Origin: Microbacterium stercoris
GTDB lineage: Bacteria > Actinomycetota > Actinomycetes > Actinomycetales > Microbacteriaceae
Direction of reading: 5' to 3'
DNA: 64,000 nt
NCBI RefSeq assembly: GCF_017592545.1
Contig: NZ_JAGFOA010000007.1
Span: 149,442 to 213,441 of the forward strand
Shown: positions 38,273 through 46,524 of the stretch, piece by piece
How positions within the stretch are numbered: the stretch's first letter is position 1
How the letters are laid out: each line of letters opens with the position of its first letter
Notes under the pieces: generated by a model
Database searches by the model: none
Told to the model about the DNA's origin: nothing
Seen by the model: the letters and a program-made list of their open reading frames with translations, nothing else
Translations under genes and position numbers: made by a program

Positions 38273-40188
38273 TTCTGGACTGGATCGACAGCCTCCCGGC
38301 GCTCGCGTTCGCGATCGCCCTCCTGGTGCTGCCCGGCCTTCCCGCGGCGTGGCTGGCAGGGTTCCGCGGCCCGCTGCTGATCGGCATCGGATCGGTGGGA
38401 TCGCTCGCGATCATCGCCGCCTCCTCCCTCGCAGCGCCCGTCGTGGGGCTGCGCTGGTCGCTGGTGCCGGTGCTGATCGGCACGGTCGTCCTGAGCCTCG
38501 TGGTCGGGATCGTCGCGGGATTCCGTCGGGGCGGGCGTCCTGCGATCCGGTCTCAGGGATGGCTCTGGCTGGTCGGCGCCGCGGTCGTCTGGATCGCCCT
38601 GATGGCCTACAGCATGACCCGTCCGTCCCTGCCGATCCAGAACTACGACGGGCTCTACCACCTGAACGCGGTGCGCTTCGTGCTCGACACGGGCGACGCC
38701 TCGTCGTTCCATCAGACCCTCGCCTACCCGGAGTCGTCGTCGGTGTTCTACCCGGCGCTCTGGCACGCCTACACGGCGCTCGTCGTTCCCGTCGCGGGCG
38801 GCGTCTTCGAGGCCACCAACCTCGTCATCATCGCGGCGTGCGCCGTGCTGTGGCCCGCCTCGGTGATGCTGCTGACGGCGGCGGTGTGGCCGAAGCAGCG
38901 CATCGCGATCCTCGCTGCACCCGTGCTCACGCTGGGCATCTCGTTCTTCCCCATGGGCTTCCTCAACTGGGGCCCGCTGCTGCCGAACCTGCTCGGCAAC
39001 GCGCTCGTCCCCGCGATCCTCGCCCTGATCGTGTGGATCCTGCGCACCGGCGTCGCGGCCCGAGACCGCTTCGCGCACGCGGTGCTCCTGCTCGGGGCGG
39101 CCGGTGCCTGCGCGCTGGGGCATCCTTCGTCGCTGCTGCTCGCCCTGGTCTTCGCCGTGCCGATCTTCGCCGAGCGTGTGATCGGACTGTGGCGGGAGGG
39201 TCGCGGCACACGCACCGCCCGCGTGGCATGGACCGTCGCCCTGGTGGTCGCTGCCGCGGCGATCGCCGTCATCTGGGTCGCGTTGCGGCGCGTGCACAAC
39301 GAGTGGCTGCCGAACCAGTCGCCCGCCCAGGGCCTCGGCGAGGCGCTGCTGCTCGCCCCGATGTCCCGCCCGATCCCCGCCGTCATCGTTGTGCTCGGCG
39401 TGGTCGGGGCGATCGTGGCGATTCGTCGGGCACAGGGCCGCTGGCTGCTCGTGACCCACGCGGTGGGCGTGTTCTTCTTCCTCTGTGCCGTCTCGCTGCT
39501 GCACGCGGGATTGCGGGAGCTCATCGTCGGCATCTGGTACAGCGACCTCAACCGTGCGGCGGCGACGCTCGTCGTCGCGTCGCTGCCCTTGGCCGCGCGG
39601 GGGGTCGAGCCCGTACTGGGCGCCGTGCGCACCTGGTGGGCAGCGACGCGGCAGAAGGACGGACTCGCGCGGATCGCCCGCATCGGCGTCGCGCTCGTGG
39701 CGCTGGCCGCGCTGCTGGGCCCGCAGTTCCTCGCGGTGCGCAACGAGACCAAGACGATGCGCATCGGCACCTTCAACGCCACCGACGAGGCGACGGGCCT
39801 GTCTCCCGATGAGGAAGCCCTGTTCGCCGAGGCTGAGCGCCTGCTGCCCGACGACGCGCTGGTCGTCGGCAGCCCGCTCACGGCGACGGGCCTGCTCTAT
39901 GCCGCGACGGGCATCCGCGTCGTCTTCCCCCACATCCTGGGGGACTGGTCGGACGATGCGGACCTGCTGGGCAAGAGGCTGCGCTTCGGGGGCGCCGACG
40001 TCTGCGATGCCATCAACCGGATGGGCGTCACGCACGCCCTCGACTTCGGCGAGGTGAGCGTCTTCCCGCCGGGAGACCCTCGCTACACCGGTCTTGACCG
40101 CCTGGAGCGCTCGCCCGTGCTCACCGAGATCGCAAGCTCGGGAGACGCCAAGCTCTTCGAAGTCACCGGCTGCGGAGATCGCGATTGA
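38269..40188 (+). CDS. DUF6541-type polytopic membrane protein, possible GT-C enzyme or polymerase
   Basis: A 639-aa protein with about 14 membrane helices and an extracytoplasmic C-terminal domain (about 500-639). An Asp-containing loop after the early helices, PIQNYDGLYHLNAVRF, recalls the first-loop acidic motif of GT-C glycosyltransferases, and NWGPLLPNLLGNAL follows. Neighbours are a dolichyl-phosphate-mannose-synthase-like GT2 and DUF2304, a combination found in surface-glycan loci. I infer a polyprenyl-phosphate-sugar-dependent transferase or polymerase; there is no direct proof. ATG 38269 was preferred over 38179 because of the ATGA coupling. Confidence 0.65.
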   Translation: MILDWIDSLPALAFAIALLVLPGLPAAWLAGFRGPLLIGIGSVGSLAIIAASSLAAPVVGLRWSLVPVLIGTVVLSLVVGIVAGFRRGGRPAIRSQGWLWLVGAAVVWIALMAYSMTRPSLPIQNYDGLYHLNAVRFVLDTGDASSFHQTLAYPESSSVFYPALWHAYTALVVPVAGGVFEATNLVIIAACAVLWPASVMLLTAAVWPKQRIAILAAPVLTLGISFFPMGFLNWGPLLPNLLGNALVPAILALIVWILRTGVAARDRFAHAVLLLGAAGACALGHPSSLLLALVFAVPIFAERVIGLWREGRGTRTARVAWTVALVVAAAAIAVIWVALRRVHNEWLPNQSPAQGLGEALLLAPMSRPIPAVIVVLGVVGAIVAIRRAQGRWLLVTHAVGVFFFLCAVSLLHAGLRELIVGIWYSDLNRAAATLVVASLPLAARGVEPVLGAVRTWWAATRQKDGLARIARIGVALVALAALLGPQFLAVRNETKTMRIGTFNATDEATGLSPDEEALFAEAERLLPDDALVVGSPLTATGLLYAATGIRVVFPHILGDWSDDADLLGKRLRFGGADVCDAINRMGVTHALDFGEVSVFPPGDPRYTGLDRLERSPVLTEIASSGDAKLFEVTGCGDRD

Positions 40189-40222
40189 CGGCGGGTGCTC
40201 AGGAAGCCCGGACGATCGGCAA

Positions 40223-40228
40223 TAGGCT
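40223..40228 (+). promoter_or_regulatory. -10 element of the 40236 glycosyltransferase
   Basis: TAGGCT ends 7 bases before ATG 40236. This supports that start over the TTG at 40185. Confidence 0.45.
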
Positions 40229-40235
40229 TCTGGAC

Positions 40236-40967
40236 ATGGCTGGGATCGACCGCGCGCGCGTGATGATCGTGGTCCCGGCCTTCAACGAACGCGAGGCCGT
40301 CGGCGCCGTGGTGGCCGAGATCAACGAGGTCATGCCCGAGGCGACCGTCGTGGTCGTGGACGATGCGTCGCACGACGACACCGCCGCCGTAGCCTCCGCC
40401 GCGGGCGCGACCGTGCTGCGGCTGCCGGTCAATCTGGGCGTCGGTGGTGCGATGCGCGCAGGCTTCCGGCTCGCGCGCGAGCGCGGCTTCGATGTGGTGG
40501 TGCAGGTCGATGGCGACGGTCAGCATCCCGCCCGCGCGATTCCCGAGCTGATCGGGGGCCTCGACGAGGCCGACGTCGTCATCGGCGCGCGCTTCGCCGG
40601 CGGCGCCGAGTACGAGGCGCGTGGCCCGCGCCGCTGGGCGATGTGGCTGCTGGCGCATGCCGTCAGCGCCGTCGCGCGCACACGCCTGACCGATGCGACC
40701 AGCGGATTCAAGGCGGCCGGCCCCCGCGCCGTGCGTCTGTTCGCCCACACCTACCCCGCGGAGTATCTGGGCGACACGGTGGAGGCGCTCGTGATCGCCG
40801 CGCGCTCCGGGCTCGTGATCCGGCAGCTGCCGGTGTCGATGCGTCCGCGCCAGGGCGGTGTGCCGTCGCAGGGTGTGCTCAGCGCCACGCGTCATCTCGT
40901 GCGCGCCAGCCTCGCTTTCTGTCTCGCGCTGTTCCGGCCCGCCGTGCCGCTGGAGGAGGTCTCGTGA
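40236..40967 (+). CDS. GT2 polyprenyl-phosphate glycosyltransferase (DPM1-like)
   Basis: A 243-aa GT-A enzyme: IVVPAFNEREAVG, VVVDDASHDDT, LPVNLGVGGAMRAGFRLARE and VVQVDGDGQHP (metal D-x-D type), then DATSGFKAAGPRAVRLFA. It resembles dolichyl/polyprenyl-phosphate mannose or glucose synthases without membrane helices. It would load a sugar on polyprenyl phosphate for the neighbouring DUF6541 protein. The stop overlaps the DUF2304 start (GTGA). Confidence 0.85.
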   Translation: MAGIDRARVMIVVPAFNEREAVGAVVAEINEVMPEATVVVVDDASHDDTAAVASAAGATVLRLPVNLGVGGAMRAGFRLARERGFDVVVQVDGDGQHPARAIPELIGGLDEADVVIGARFAGGAEYEARGPRRWAMWLLAHAVSAVARTRLTDATSGFKAAGPRAVRLFAHTYPAEYLGDTVEALVIAARSGLVIRQLPVSMRPRQGGVPSQGVLSATRHLVRASLAFCLALFRPAVPLEEVS

Positions 40968-41368
40968 GCACCATCTCCTATGTCTTCGGAATCGTCGCGG
41001 CGATTCTCGTGCTCGTGCTGGTGTTCGAGATGCTGCGCCGGTCGGCGCTGCGGGAGCGCCACGCCGTCTGGTGGACCGTGGGGGCGGTGCTGGCGCTGGT
41101 CGCCGCGGTCTTCCCGCAGACCCTGTTCTGGGCATCCGATCTGCTCGGCATCGAGGTGCCGTTCAACATGGTCGTGTTCATCGCGGTCGGACTGCTCTTC
41201 CTCGTGGGTCTGCAGCAGGCAACGGAGCTGACCCAGATCGAGGATCGCGCCCGCACGCTCGCCGAGCGGGTGGCGACGATCGAGCTGCGGCTGCGCGAGC
41301 TCGAGCAGCGCGAGAGCGAGATCCCGGATGAGCCAGGCCCGGTCCGCCGGGAGGACGCGGATGAGTGA
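40964..41368 (+). CDS. DUF2304 small membrane protein
   Basis: A 134-aa protein with three hydrophobic helices (about 4-22, 35-53, 66-84) and a charged coiled-coil tail (TQIEDRARTLAERVATIELR). DUF2304 genes accompany GT2 polyprenyl-phosphate transferases in many surface-glycan clusters, so it may anchor the preceding enzyme at the membrane. GTG 40964 overlaps the GT2 stop. Confidence 0.8.
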   Translation: MSTISYVFGIVAAILVLVLVFEMLRRSALRERHAVWWTVGAVLALVAAVFPQTLFWASDLLGIEVPFNMVVFIAVGLLFLVGLQQATELTQIEDRARTLAERVATIELRLRELEQRESEIPDEPGPVRREDADE

Positions 41369-42566
41369 GTCCCGCCCTCGGGTGGTGCTCGCGTCCCGAC
41401 TGTTCGAACCAGAGGTCAGCGCCGGTGCCTTCCGCCTCGGCGCGCTGGCGCGAGCGCTTGCCTCCTCCGAAGCGGAGGTCACGGTCGTCACGACCCAGGC
41501 GCCGCCGGCTCTGCGCCGCCCGTTCGATATCGCGGGCGTCGAGATCTCGCGGTGGCCTGTGCTGCGCGACGCCGGCGGCAACGTGCGCGGATACATCCAG
41601 TACCTCAGCTTCGATGCTCCTCTCGCGCTTCGGCTCCTCGGCCGACGCGTCGACGCCCTGATCGCGGAGTCGCCTCCGACAACGGGCGTCGTCTCGGCCG
41701 TCGTCGCCTGGATGAAGCGCGTGCCGCTGGTGTACTACGCCGCCGACGTGTGGACCGACGGCGTCATCTCGATGGGCGCCCCGCGCCCCGTCGTCGCCGT
41801 GATGCGTCTGCTCGAGCGGGCCACGCTGCGGTCGGCGTCGCGCATCCTGTCGGTCTCGTCCGAGGTGACGGGGCGCCTGGTCGCACTGGGTGCCGATCCG
41901 CAGCGCATCGTCGAGGTGGGCAACGGCATCGACACGGACGTCTTCAGCCCCGATGTCGCCCCGGCGGCGCCGGAGGAGCGGTACTTCGCGTACACCGGCA
42001 CCATGTCGGAGTGGCAGCGACCCGACGTGTTCGTGCGCGCCTTCGCGAGGATCGCCGACGAGTATCCGGATGTCCGCCTGCGCTTCTTCGGACAGGGGGC
42101 CCTGCGCGACGAGCTCGAGCGGCTCGCGGCCGAGCTGCTCCCTGGGCGGGTGGAGTTCGGCGGCGTTGTGCCGCCCGCCGAGGCCGCGGGGTGGATCCGC
42201 GGCGCGGTGGGTGCTCTCGTCAGCATCACCCCCGGTGTCGGATACGACTTCGCTCGTCCCACCAAGACCTATGCCGCGGCCGCCTGCGGCACTCCGGTGC
42301 TGTTCGCGGGAGCGCGCACGGGCGGCGAGCTCGTGCGCGAGGCCGGCCTCGGCGAAGCCGTCGCGTTCACGCCCGAAGCCGTCGCCGACGCGATGCGCCG
42401 GCTTCTCGCCGACCACGACTCGGGGCAGAGCGAGACGCTCCGCTCGACGCGCGCCGCCTGGGTGCGCGAGAACGTGTCCCTCGCGGCCGCGGGCCGCCGC
42501 GCGGCCGACGCGGTGCTCGAGACGGTCGCCGATCGCGCCCGCCGTAGACTGAACCCTCACCGGTGA
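41361..42566 (+). CDS. GT4 glycosyltransferase (WbuB-like)
   Basis: A 401-aa GT-B enzyme: N-domain ASRLFEPEVSAGAFRLGALA (acceptor loop), VYYAADVWTDGVIS; C-domain VGNGIDTDVFSP, YTGTMSEWQRPDVFVRAFA, FFGQGALRDELE and PTKTYAAAACGTPVLFAG. It overlaps the DUF2304 stop by eight bases, with GGGAGGACGCGG before ATG 41361. Several homologues transfer aminosugars onto a lipid-linked acceptor, fitting the aminosugar genes that follow. Exact donor unknown. Confidence 0.85.
   Translation: MSESRPRVVLASRLFEPEVSAGAFRLGALARALASSEAEVTVVTTQAPPALRRPFDIAGVEISRWPVLRDAGGNVRGYIQYLSFDAPLALRLLGRRVDALIAESPPTTGVVSAVVAWMKRVPLVYYAADVWTDGVISMGAPRPVVAVMRLLERATLRSASRILSVSSEVTGRLVALGADPQRIVEVGNGIDTDVFSPDVAPAAPEERYFAYTGTMSEWQRPDVFVRAFARIADEYPDVRLRFFGQGALRDELERLAAELLPGRVEFGGVVPPAEAAGWIRGAVGALVSITPGVGYDFARPTKTYAAAACGTPVLFAGARTGGELVREAGLGEAVAFTPEAVADAMRRLLADHDSGQSETLRSTRAAWVRENVSLAAAGRRAADAVLETVADRARRRLNPHR
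42545..42550 (+). promoter_or_regulatory. -10 element upstream of wbpD (leadered)
   Basis: TAGACT inside the end of the GT4 gene would give a leader of about 30 bases carrying AAGGAG 5 bases before GTG 42588. Confidence 0.35.
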
Positions 42567-42587
42567 CCCCCGGATCAAGGAGCTGAT

Positions 42588-43199
42588 GTGACCAACGTCC
42601 CTGCCGCCCGCATCGTCGATTCGGCCGATGTCTCTCCCGACGCCGTCATCGGCGGCGGATCCTCCATCTGGCATCTCGCGCAGGTGCGCGAGGGCGTCGT
42701 CATGGGCGAGAACTGCGTGATCGGACGCGGCGCCTACATCGGCACCGGCGTGCAGATGGGCGACAACTGCAAGGTGCAGAACTACGCCCTCGTGTACGAG
42801 CCGGCCCAGCTCGGCGACGGCGTGTTCATCGGCCCCGCGGTGGTGCTGACGAACGACACCTACCCCCGCGCCGTGAACCCCGATGGGTCCCTCAAGTCGG
42901 CGCACGATTGGGAGCCGGTCGGCGTGACGATCGAGGAGGGCGCCTCCATCGGAGCCCGCGCCACCTGTGTGGCTCCGGTCACGATCGGCGCCTGGGCGAC
43001 CGTGGCCGCCGGCGCGGTCGTCGTCAAGGACGTCCCGCGCTACGCGCTCGTGGTGGGCGTGCCCGCCCGCCGCATCGGCTGGGTGGGCGAGGCCGGCGTG
43101 CCGCTGACCCCCGGAGACGCCGAGGGCGTCTGGGTGTGCCCGACGACGGGCGCCCGTTATATCGAGACTGCTGGAAAGCTCACCAAGGAGAACGCATGA
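42588..43199 (+). CDS. wbpD: UDP-2-acetamido-3-amino-2,3-dideoxy-glucuronate N-acetyltransferase
   Basis: A 203-aa left-handed beta-helix acyltransferase with hexapeptide repeats (IGGGSSIWHLAQVREGVVMG, IGRGAYIGTGVQMGDNCKV, IGARATCVAPVTIGAWATV). It matches WbpD/WlbB, which acetylates the 3-amino group of UDP-GlcNAc3NA. A C-terminal segment after residue 165 (VWVCPTTGARYIE) looks like a zinc-ribbon remnant. SD AAGGAG precedes GTG 42588. The aminotransferase overlaps its stop, so the two steps are coupled. Confidence 0.9.
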   Translation: MTNVPAARIVDSADVSPDAVIGGGSSIWHLAQVREGVVMGENCVIGRGAYIGTGVQMGDNCKVQNYALVYEPAQLGDGVFIGPAVVLTNDTYPRAVNPDGSLKSAHDWEPVGVTIEEGASIGARATCVAPVTIGAWATVAAGAVVVKDVPRYALVVGVPARRIGWVGEAGVPLTPGDAEGVWVCPTTGARYIETAGKLTKENA

Positions 43200-44293
43200 G
43201 CGAGTTCATTCCCCCGGCGAAGCCGATCATCGGTGATGAGGAGCGCGAGGCGGTCGATCGTGTGATGCGTTCGGGCATGGTCGCGCAGGGGCCGGAGGTG
43301 GCGGCGTTCGAGGCGGAGTTCTCGGAGCACTTCGTGCAGGGGCGCCCGGCGGTGGCGGTGAACTCGGGCACGGCGGGTCTGCACCTGGGGCTGCTCGCGG
43401 CCGGTGTCGGCCCGGGCGATGAGGTCATCGTGCCGTCGTTCACGTTCGCGGCGACGGGCAACTCGGTGGCGTTGACGGGGGCGACGCCGGTGTTTGTGGA
43501 CATCGAGCCGGAGACGTTCTCGATTGCGCCGGAGGCGGTTGCCGCGGCGATCACGGATAAGACCCGTGGCATCCTGCCGGTGCATCTGTACGGTCACCCG
43601 GCGCGTATGCGTGAGCTGGAGGCGATCGCCGCCGAGCGGGGTGTGGCGCTGTATGAGGATGCGGCGCAGGCGCATGGGGCGTCGCTGGATGGGCGTCCGG
43701 TGGGCACGTGGGGTGAGTGGGCGATGTTCTCGCTGTATCCGACGAAGAACATGACCTCCGGTGAGGGCGGCATGGTCTCCACGGCGACGGCGGAGCTGGC
43801 TCGCCGGGTGAAGCTGCTGCGCAATCAGGGCATGGAGCGTCAGTACGAGAACGAGATCGTCGGGTTCAACGCCCGCATGACCGACATCCACGCCGCCATC
43901 GGTCGTGTGCAGCTGACGAAGGTCGACGCGTGGACGAAGACCCGTCAGGACAACGCGGCGTTCCTGGATGCGAACCTGCAGGGCGTCATCACGCCTCCGG
44001 TCGCCGAGGGGGCGGTGCACGTGTATCACCAGTACACGATCCGGGTGGCGGAGGACCGTGACGGTTTCGTGAAGGCGTTGAAGGAGGAGTACGGGGTGGG
44101 TGCGGGTGTGTATTACCCGATCCCGAACCACCGTCTGCCGTCGCTGGCGCCGTACGCGCCCGGCCTGGAGCTGCCCGAGACCGAGCGCGCCGCCCGCGAG
44201 GTGGTCTCGCTGCCCGTACACCCGTCGCTGTCGCAGGGCGATCTGGATCGGATCGTCGCCGCCGTCAACGCCGTCGCGAAGGCAGGTGCCTGA
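43196..44293 (+). CDS. wbpE: DegT/DnrJ/EryC1 aminotransferase (WbpE/WlbC)
   Basis: A 365-aa PLP enzyme; PLP-Lys184 in LYPTKNMTSGEGG, with GTAGLHLGLLAAG, VPSFTFAATGNSV and YEDAAQAHGA. It should convert UDP-3-keto-GlcNAcA to UDP-GlcNAc3NA with glutamate. Bases about 43230-44150 use GGT, CGT, GCG and GTG more than the surrounding genes, which prefer GGC, CGC, GCC and GTC; the last 150 bases return to local usage. The ATG overlaps the wbpD stop. Confidence 0.9.
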   Translation: MSEFIPPAKPIIGDEEREAVDRVMRSGMVAQGPEVAAFEAEFSEHFVQGRPAVAVNSGTAGLHLGLLAAGVGPGDEVIVPSFTFAATGNSVALTGATPVFVDIEPETFSIAPEAVAAAITDKTRGILPVHLYGHPARMRELEAIAAERGVALYEDAAQAHGASLDGRPVGTWGEWAMFSLYPTKNMTSGEGGMVSTATAELARRVKLLRNQGMERQYENEIVGFNARMTDIHAAIGRVQLTKVDAWTKTRQDNAAFLDANLQGVITPPVAEGAVHVYHQYTIRVAEDRDGFVKALKEEYGVGAGVYYPIPNHRLPSLAPYAPGLELPETERAAREVVSLPVHPSLSQGDLDRIVAAVNAVAKAGA

Positions 44294-45276
44294 TGACTCT
44301 GCGTGCGGGTCTGCTGGGTGTGGGCATGATGGGTCGTCACCACGCGCGTGTGCTGCGTGAGGTCGACGGTGTGGAGCTGGTGGCGATCGCCGACCCGGGT
44401 GGTGACCCGCACGGCGTCGCGGGCGAGCTGCAGATCCTGCCCGATATCGACGCGCTGATCGCCGAGGGCATCGATCTGGCGGTGGTGGCGGTTCCGACGC
44501 AGTTCCACGAGGACGCGGCGCTGAAGCTGGCCGCCGCGGGCGTGCACACGCTGGTGGAGAAGCCGATCGCGCACAGCCTCGAGGCGGGCCAGCGGATGGT
44601 GGATGCCTTCCGCGACGCAGGTCTCGTCGGAGCTGTCGGTCACATCGAGCGCTTCAACCCCGCCCTGCAGCAGGCCCGCCGCCGCATCGAGGCCGGCGAC
44701 CTGGGCGCCGTGTACCAGATCGCCACGCGTCGTCAGGGCACCTTTCCCGCGCGCATCGCGGATGTCGGGGTCGCCAAGGACCTCGCCTCGCACGACGTGG
44801 ACCTGACCGCGTGGGTTGCGCAGTCGACGTACAAGACGGTGTTCGCGCAGACGACCTTCAAGTCGGGCCGCGAGCATGAGGACATGATCGCCATCACCGG
44901 TCGTCTCGAGTCGGGGGTGATCGTGAATCACCTGGTGAACTGGCTCTCGCCGATGAAGGAGCGCCTCACGGTCATCACCGGCGAGAAGGGTGCGTTCGTC
45001 GCCGACACCTCCACGGGCGACCTCACCTTCTACGCCAACGGCACCATCCCGCTCGAGTGGGAGTCGGTCTCGTCGTTCCGCGGCGTCTCCGAGGGCGATG
45101 TCATCCGGTACTCGTACGCGAAGCGCGAGCCGCTGCGCGTCGAGCACGAGGCCTTCCGTGATGCCGTGCTCGGCGAGCAGAGCGACGTCGTCACCATGGA
45201 GCAGGGCCTGCGCACGCTGGCGGTGGTCGAGGGCGCGCTGGACTCGGCTCGCGGCGGCACCTCGGTCGCCCTCTGA
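44293..45276 (+). CDS. wbpB: UDP-N-acetylglucosaminuronate 3-dehydrogenase (Gfo/Idh/MocA family)
   Basis: A 327-aa oxidoreductase: Rossmann GLLGVGMMGRHHARVLRE, VAVPTQFHED, catalytic-lysine motif VEKPIAHS, GHIERFNPALQQARRRIEAG and KDLASHDVDLTAWV (active-site HD). Consistent with WbpB, which oxidises C3 of UDP-GlcNAcA before transamination by WbpE. Its ATG overlaps the wbpE stop (TGATG). The first 270 bases share the atypical codon choice of wbpE. No wbpA (UDP-GlcNAc 6-dehydrogenase) is in the window. Confidence 0.88.
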   Translation: MTLRAGLLGVGMMGRHHARVLREVDGVELVAIADPGGDPHGVAGELQILPDIDALIAEGIDLAVVAVPTQFHEDAALKLAAAGVHTLVEKPIAHSLEAGQRMVDAFRDAGLVGAVGHIERFNPALQQARRRIEAGDLGAVYQIATRRQGTFPARIADVGVAKDLASHDVDLTAWVAQSTYKTVFAQTTFKSGREHEDMIAITGRLESGVIVNHLVNWLSPMKERLTVITGEKGAFVADTSTGDLTFYANGTIPLEWESVSSFRGVSEGDVIRYSYAKREPLRVEHEAFRDAVLGEQSDVVTMEQGLRTLAVVEGALDSARGGTSVAL

Positions 45277-45280
45277 CGCC

Positions 45281-46489
45281 GTGACGGGGCCGTCGGTCGC
45301 GCACCGGATCGCGCGGGCAGTCGTCCGCGCGATCCCGGATCCGATCGCGGATCGGGTGGTGCCCTGGCGGCGCCGTGCGTTCGCCGCGGCTGGCGTGTCG
45401 AGCACGAGGCCCGCCGAGCGCCGGCTGCTGATCGGGCCCGTCAACTCGGCGGGGCAGGGGTACGCCTGGGCGCGCGCGGCCGAGACGCTGCCCGACACGT
45501 CGGCGTGCGACTTCATGTACCGCGGCGCCTCAGACGCGTTCCGCTTCCCGGCGGATCACTCGGTTCCCACGCCCTACTTCGTGCACAACAAGCGCTGGCA
45601 GCGGGCACAGCGTCGCGCGATCATCCGCGGCTTCACCCACGTGCTGATCGAATCCGGCCGGGGCATCTATGCGCCCGACGATCTGCGCGGACAGATCGCT
45701 GATCTGACCGCCCGGGGCGTCCGCGTCGGCCTGCTCTTCCACGGCAGCGACATCCGCATCCCGAGTCTGCACGCGCAGCGCGACGAGGACTCGCCGTTCC
45801 GCGACGACGGCTACGAGGATCAGGAAGCGCTCGAGCGCGTCGCGCAGGAGAACCATCGCCTGATGGCGGAGCTCGACCTGCCCGTGTTCGTCTCGACACC
45901 GGATCTCCTCGAGTGGGCCCCGCGGGCCACGCTGCTGCCCGTCGTCGTCGAGCCGGAACGGTGGCGTGCCGCGGCACCGCAGCCGCCGCTCCAGCGCGAG
46001 CGGCCCGTGGTCGTGCACGCACCGAGCCGCGCGGGTCTGAAGGGCACGGCCCTCGTCGAGGACGCCCTGCAGCGGATGCACGCCGACGGGCGCATCGAGC
46101 TGCGGCTCGTCTCCGACATCCCCGCCGCTGAGATGCCCGCTCTCTACGGCCGAGCAGATATCGTCCTCGATCAGTTCGGGCTGGGCATCTACGGCGTCGC
46201 CGCCTGTGAGGCCTTCGCCGCAGGCCGTCTCGTGATCAGCCGCACCTCGGAGACCGTCCGCGCCGAGGCGCGCCGCCTCACCGGGCAGGACCTTCCCATC
46301 GTCGAATCGCGGGGGCGCGACATCGTGGAGACTCTCGAACGGGTCATCGCCGATCGCGAGCGCTTCGCGGCCATCGCGGCGCGCGGTCCGGTGTTCGTCG
46401 ATGCGCTCCACTCCGGTGCGCATTCCGCCCGCGTGCTCGAAGGCTTCCTCGCCGGATCCGGTCAGTATGCCCATGCGAGGATGGGATGA
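45281..46489 (+). CDS. Glycosyltransferase-like protein (GT-B, CgeB/GT4-like)
   Basis: A 402-aa protein. The N-terminal half has LLIGPVNSAGQGYAWARAAE and LLFHGSDIRIPSLHA; the C-terminal half has VVHAPSRAGLKGTALVEDAL, LYGRADIVLDQFGLGIYGVA and ACEAFAAGRLVIS, where Glu of the EAxAxG loop fits a GT4 donor site. The DQFGLGIYG run is common in surface-glycan glycosyltransferases. GTG 45281 starts 4 bases after wbpB. The TGA overlaps the start of an 11-codon ORF leading into the ABC flippase gene. Confidence 0.72.
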   Translation: MTGPSVAHRIARAVVRAIPDPIADRVVPWRRRAFAAAGVSSTRPAERRLLIGPVNSAGQGYAWARAAETLPDTSACDFMYRGASDAFRFPADHSVPTPYFVHNKRWQRAQRRAIIRGFTHVLIESGRGIYAPDDLRGQIADLTARGVRVGLLFHGSDIRIPSLHAQRDEDSPFRDDGYEDQEALERVAQENHRLMAELDLPVFVSTPDLLEWAPRATLLPVVVEPERWRAAAPQPPLQRERPVVVHAPSRAGLKGTALVEDALQRMHADGRIELRLVSDIPAAEMPALYGRADIVLDQFGLGIYGVAACEAFAAGRLVISRTSETVRAEARRLTGQDLPIVESRGRDIVETLERVIADRERFAAIAARGPVFVDALHSGAHSARVLEGFLAGSGQYAHARMG

Positions 46490-46524
46490 TGACCGTTCAC
46501 CTGAGCGAAGGCCCCGCCCTATGA
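46489..46524 (+). CDS. Putative 11-aa coupling mini-ORF
   Basis: ATG 46489 overlaps the previous stop (TGATG), encodes MTVHLSEGPAL and its TGA shares ATGA with the ABC flippase start at 46521. GAGGAT ends 6 bases before the ATG, as in the leaderless gene at 25324. It may relay ribosomes or initiate a leaderless transcript; no product function is implied. Confidence 0.35.
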   Translation: MTVHLSEGPAL

